From: Imperialibacter sp040222385
Lineage (GTDB): Bacteria; Bacteroidota; Bacteroidia; Cytophagales; Cyclobacteriaceae
Length of the DNA: 64,000 nucleotides
Assembly (NCBI RefSeq): GCF_040222385.1
Contig: NZ_JAVKDF010000067.1
Span: 1-64,000 of the forward strand
Direction of reading: 5' to 3'
Shown: piece by piece, positions 62,475-64,000 of the stretch
How the letters are laid out: every line of letters starts with the position of its first letter
Numbering within the stretch: the stretch's first letter is position 1
Position numbers and translations under genes: made by a program
Notes under the pieces: model-generated
Told to the model about the DNA's origin: nothing
What the model saw: only the letters and a program-made list of their open reading frames with translations
The model's database searches: none

Positions 62475-62636
62475 TTAGCAGTCCTTGAGCGGGCAAGGTA
62501 TGGGTTTTCCTTTTTTAATTGTGCGGGCTTTCTGCGTTTTAAACTGGGAAGCCCTGCAACCTTCCAAAAGAACTGCTGATGCAAAAATCAATAATATAGC
62601 CGCAAGTCCTGGTACTGAGCGGGGGAAATTTTTCAT
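62475..62636 (-). CDS. 53-residue lipoprotein ending in PCPLKDC, next to cmk
   Basis: A short gene with ATG at 62636 and TAA at 62475-62477. The protein has a lipoprotein signal peptide (hydrophobic stretch ending LLEGC, Cys27) and a basic mature part of 27 residues ending KGKPIPCPLKDC. I recall small Bacteroidota lipoproteins with a similar GKPIPCP-x-KDC ending, but cannot cite one. The two C-terminal cysteines could bind metal or form a disulfide. It lies 16 bp upstream of cmk on the same strand and probably heads the transcript. Confidence 0.72.
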   Translation of the reverse strand: MKNFPRSVPGLAAILLIFASAVLLEGCRASQFKTQKARTIKKGKPIPCPLKDC

Positions 62637-62685
62637 GACTTAAAGGTAATCATAGATGAGCTAACGATGAAAACCTAGCTAGAAA

Positions 62686-62716
62686 TACACCCTTTCGAAA
62701 ATTCCGAAAGGGTGTA
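62686..62716 (-). terminator. Stem-loop after the gene at 62731, probable terminator
   Basis: TACACCCTTTCG and CGAAAGGGTGTA form a perfect 12-bp stem with a 7-nt loop. On the minus strand only TTTC follows, so it is a weak terminator by T-run but strong by stem. It separates the gene at 62731 from the small lipoprotein. Confidence 0.6.
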
Positions 62717-62730
62717 CGTTAACCTATCAC

Positions 62731-63219
62731 TCAATTGACTTGCACTTGCTTGTCGAGACCTTGCTCCACTCTTTTGGCCCACCCTTTGGCTATTTCATAG
62801 TAGTGAAAGGCCTCATCTATCCCGTCCCTATGGCTATCATAAAGAGGGAGGTGAATATCTTCTTCACCTTTGTGGAACTTGTGTTTAAACACCAGGCCTA
62901 TCTTCTCTATGTGGGCGTGCCCCGACGTAATAATCACTTCCTTTTCCATCCGGCAGCTTAGTATGCGACTGAGGTCAATCACCAGCGACTGCACTTTGGA
63001 GCTGGCATACCTGCTGAAAAGGAGTTTTTTATGCAGCGTATCCATCACCAGAAACTTCCCGGGCAGGTCCTCGAAATCGGTAATATCTAACTCGTTTTCC
63101 TGGCTTATCTTTTTTAAATAATCAGGTGGAGTTTTTTTTGAATTAAGTTTTTTCTTGATGTAAAAAAGTACGATTGGGAGTAAAATGGTCAAAGCGACCA
63201 ATATTTCTATTGTCTTCAT
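62731..63219 (-). CDS. Membrane-anchored protein of unknown function
   Basis: A 162-residue protein with one N-terminal transmembrane helix (about 4-21) followed by a basic stretch (KKKLNSKK), so the C-terminal domain is likely cytoplasmic. The soluble part (about 45-160) appears alpha/beta; ITDFEDLPGKFLVMD and DSHRDGIDEAFHYYEIAKGWAKR are the clearest segments. No named family was recognised. It is alone, with a stem-loop after it. Confidence 0.75.
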   Translation of the reverse strand: MKTIEILVALTILLPIVLFYIKKKLNSKKTPPDYLKKISQENELDITDFEDLPGKFLVMDTLHKKLLFSRYASSKVQSLVIDLSRILSCRMEKEVIITSGHAHIEKIGLVFKHKFHKGEEDIHLPLYDSHRDGIDEAFHYYEIAKGWAKRVEQGLDKQVQVN

Positions 63220-63319
63220 TGCAATAACTTTTTGAGAATGATTAGATGTAAAAAACTATCTCCCTGGCACCAATAGCGCAGGGCAGGATCAAACCGAAGG
63301 CCGGTGTCAAAAAGTTACT

Positions 63320-63649
63320 TTAGAAAAACTGATGGTAGAGCGAAAATACCTTTAAGGCATTTGAAGAAGGGAGATTTCTTTGCTCTTCGAGCGACGCCGA
63401 TTCGTTGAGATTAACAAAGCACCTGCCGAGGCCAACTGCCTGTGTCGGATGATTTTTGGATCTGATATCATCTTCAACTTCTTCTCCAGCAAGTGCACTT
63501 TGCAGATCGAAAGAGTGGAGAATATGGCTTTTAAGATGTGTGGCATTGTCGGCTTTGGGGCCTCGGTGCTGAGGCAACGACATGCAACTGGCAGACAGTA
63601 GCCCCCAGAAACAAAGTGTAACAACAAATAGCGTCCTTGTCAACTTCAT
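63320..63649 (-). CDS. Putative small lipoprotein of unknown function
   Basis: A 109-residue protein from the ATG at 63649, which gives a lipoprotein signal peptide ending in LLSASC; an upstream ATG at 63685 adds 12 residues. The mature part has no recognised domain and low similarity to a regular fold (NHPTQAVGLGRCFVNLNES). The signal peptide is the main reason for accepting it; on the opposite strand a 73-residue frame overlaps but is a shadow. Confidence 0.5.
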   Translation of the reverse strand: MKLTRTLFVVTLCFWGLLSASCMSLPQHRGPKADNATHLKSHILHSFDLQSALAGEEVEDDIRSKNHPTQAVGLGRCFVNLNESASLEEQRNLPSSNALKVFSLYHQFF

Positions 63650-63685
63650 CGTCGAATTGTATACTCTAACGAAGATCAATGGCAT

Positions 63686-64000
63686 TGTGTTATTAATACC
63701 AAAGAATATTTCGTCAAGCCCAAGATATCTAATTTAATACGATTCAAACAGAGTAACGCTGGATAATTACAAGAACCACCTAAAGGATTGACAAACGGCT
63801 ATCTTGTATGGCTTAAGGTCAGCCCGGTTACCTGCTGTTATTGACTTTGGATACGCCCAGCTACCAAATATTAGGTTTGAGGCGGCATTTTTACAGCTTT
63901 GGTTGTGGAGTCTATCATGTTTTATTTAGCGTTCTTATATTGGAAGTGTATCAAACCCGAAATATCAATGGATCAGGCAGCGCAAACTATGATTGACAAC
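63686..64000. other. Gene-poor right end, possible gene start at 63968
   Basis: No complete gene was seen. On the plus strand an ATG at 63968 opens a frame (MDQAAQTMID) that runs off the window end after 11 codons; it could be the start of the next gene but is too short to judge. Confidence 0.35.

Noticed and set aside
1..64000. CRISPR array, rRNA, tRNA, or complete insertion sequence
   Set aside because: No regular repeat-spacer series, no conserved rRNA segments, no tRNA-like T-arm sequence, and no transposase gene were seen.

Overview
The window comes from a chromosome of a free-living Bacteroidota bacterium, most likely of the Cytophagales type. The evidence is gene content: a SusC/SusD outer-membrane pair, a second TonB-dependent receptor with a carboxypeptidase-like N-terminal domain, the Bacteroidota transcarbamylase type (acyl-ornithine ArgF'), a two-gene methionine synthase, Na+-translocating NQR, PadR plus MacB-like permease pairs, TMEM220 and HU-like proteins, and starts without Shine-Dalgarno sequences. 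No rRNA, tRNA, CRISPR array or complete insertion sequence was seen. Product names come from motif recognition and family knowledge; no database search was run.

Layout. 1-2868: a tyrosine recombinase, a divergent small zinc-ribbon protein, an HU-like protein, and about 700 bp of palindrome-rich DNA without a gene; this looks like the edge or scar of a mobile region. 2869-12419: housekeeping genes (M1 peptidase, AlkD-like repair protein, a TlpA-like lipoprotein, gatB, alaS, an M23 peptidase). 12559-16277: a CapA lipoprotein, MerR regulator, dprA and a membrane DnaJ-TPR protein read as one tight series. 16280-22590 (minus strand): a methionine/folate operon led by a SAM-I riboswitch, metH N-half, a four-helix-bundle gene, metH C-half, metF, then an HMG-CoA lyase-like gene. 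22661-27136: a TPR sensor kinase, a membrane protein that looks like a kinase ATPase domain without its catalytic boxes, a LuxR-type response regulator, and a Ppx/GppA phosphatase.

27147-35196: TMEM220, a TonB receptor, two sugar isomerase-like TIM-barrel proteins, a histidine kinase with an ethylene-receptor-like sensor domain next to a single-domain response regulator, and an amidohydrolase. 35361-42311: PadR plus an ABC-type permease, a cold-shock-domain protein, a cysteine-bearing ECF sigma factor with two small genes, a YdeI-like protein and a GIN-domain protein.

42398-55145 (minus strand): the arginine pathway in two blocks, GNAT-argG-argC-argF' and argB-argE'-argH. A susC-susD-lipoprotein unit lies between them, and both argF' and the sus unit are followed by their own terminators. 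55372-62636: a DUF502 membrane protein, nqrABCDE (closed by a terminator, without nqrF), ispH, cmk, and a previously unlisted 53-residue lipoprotein. 62731-64000: two small proteins of unknown function and a gene-poor end.

The most interesting points are the four-helix-bundle cassette bordered by inverted repeats that supply the last codons of metH-N and the first of metH-C; the ethylene-receptor-like kinase; the kinase-like protein lacking catalytic motifs; Ala at the acyl-specificity position of ArgF'; and the sus unit inside the arginine cluster.
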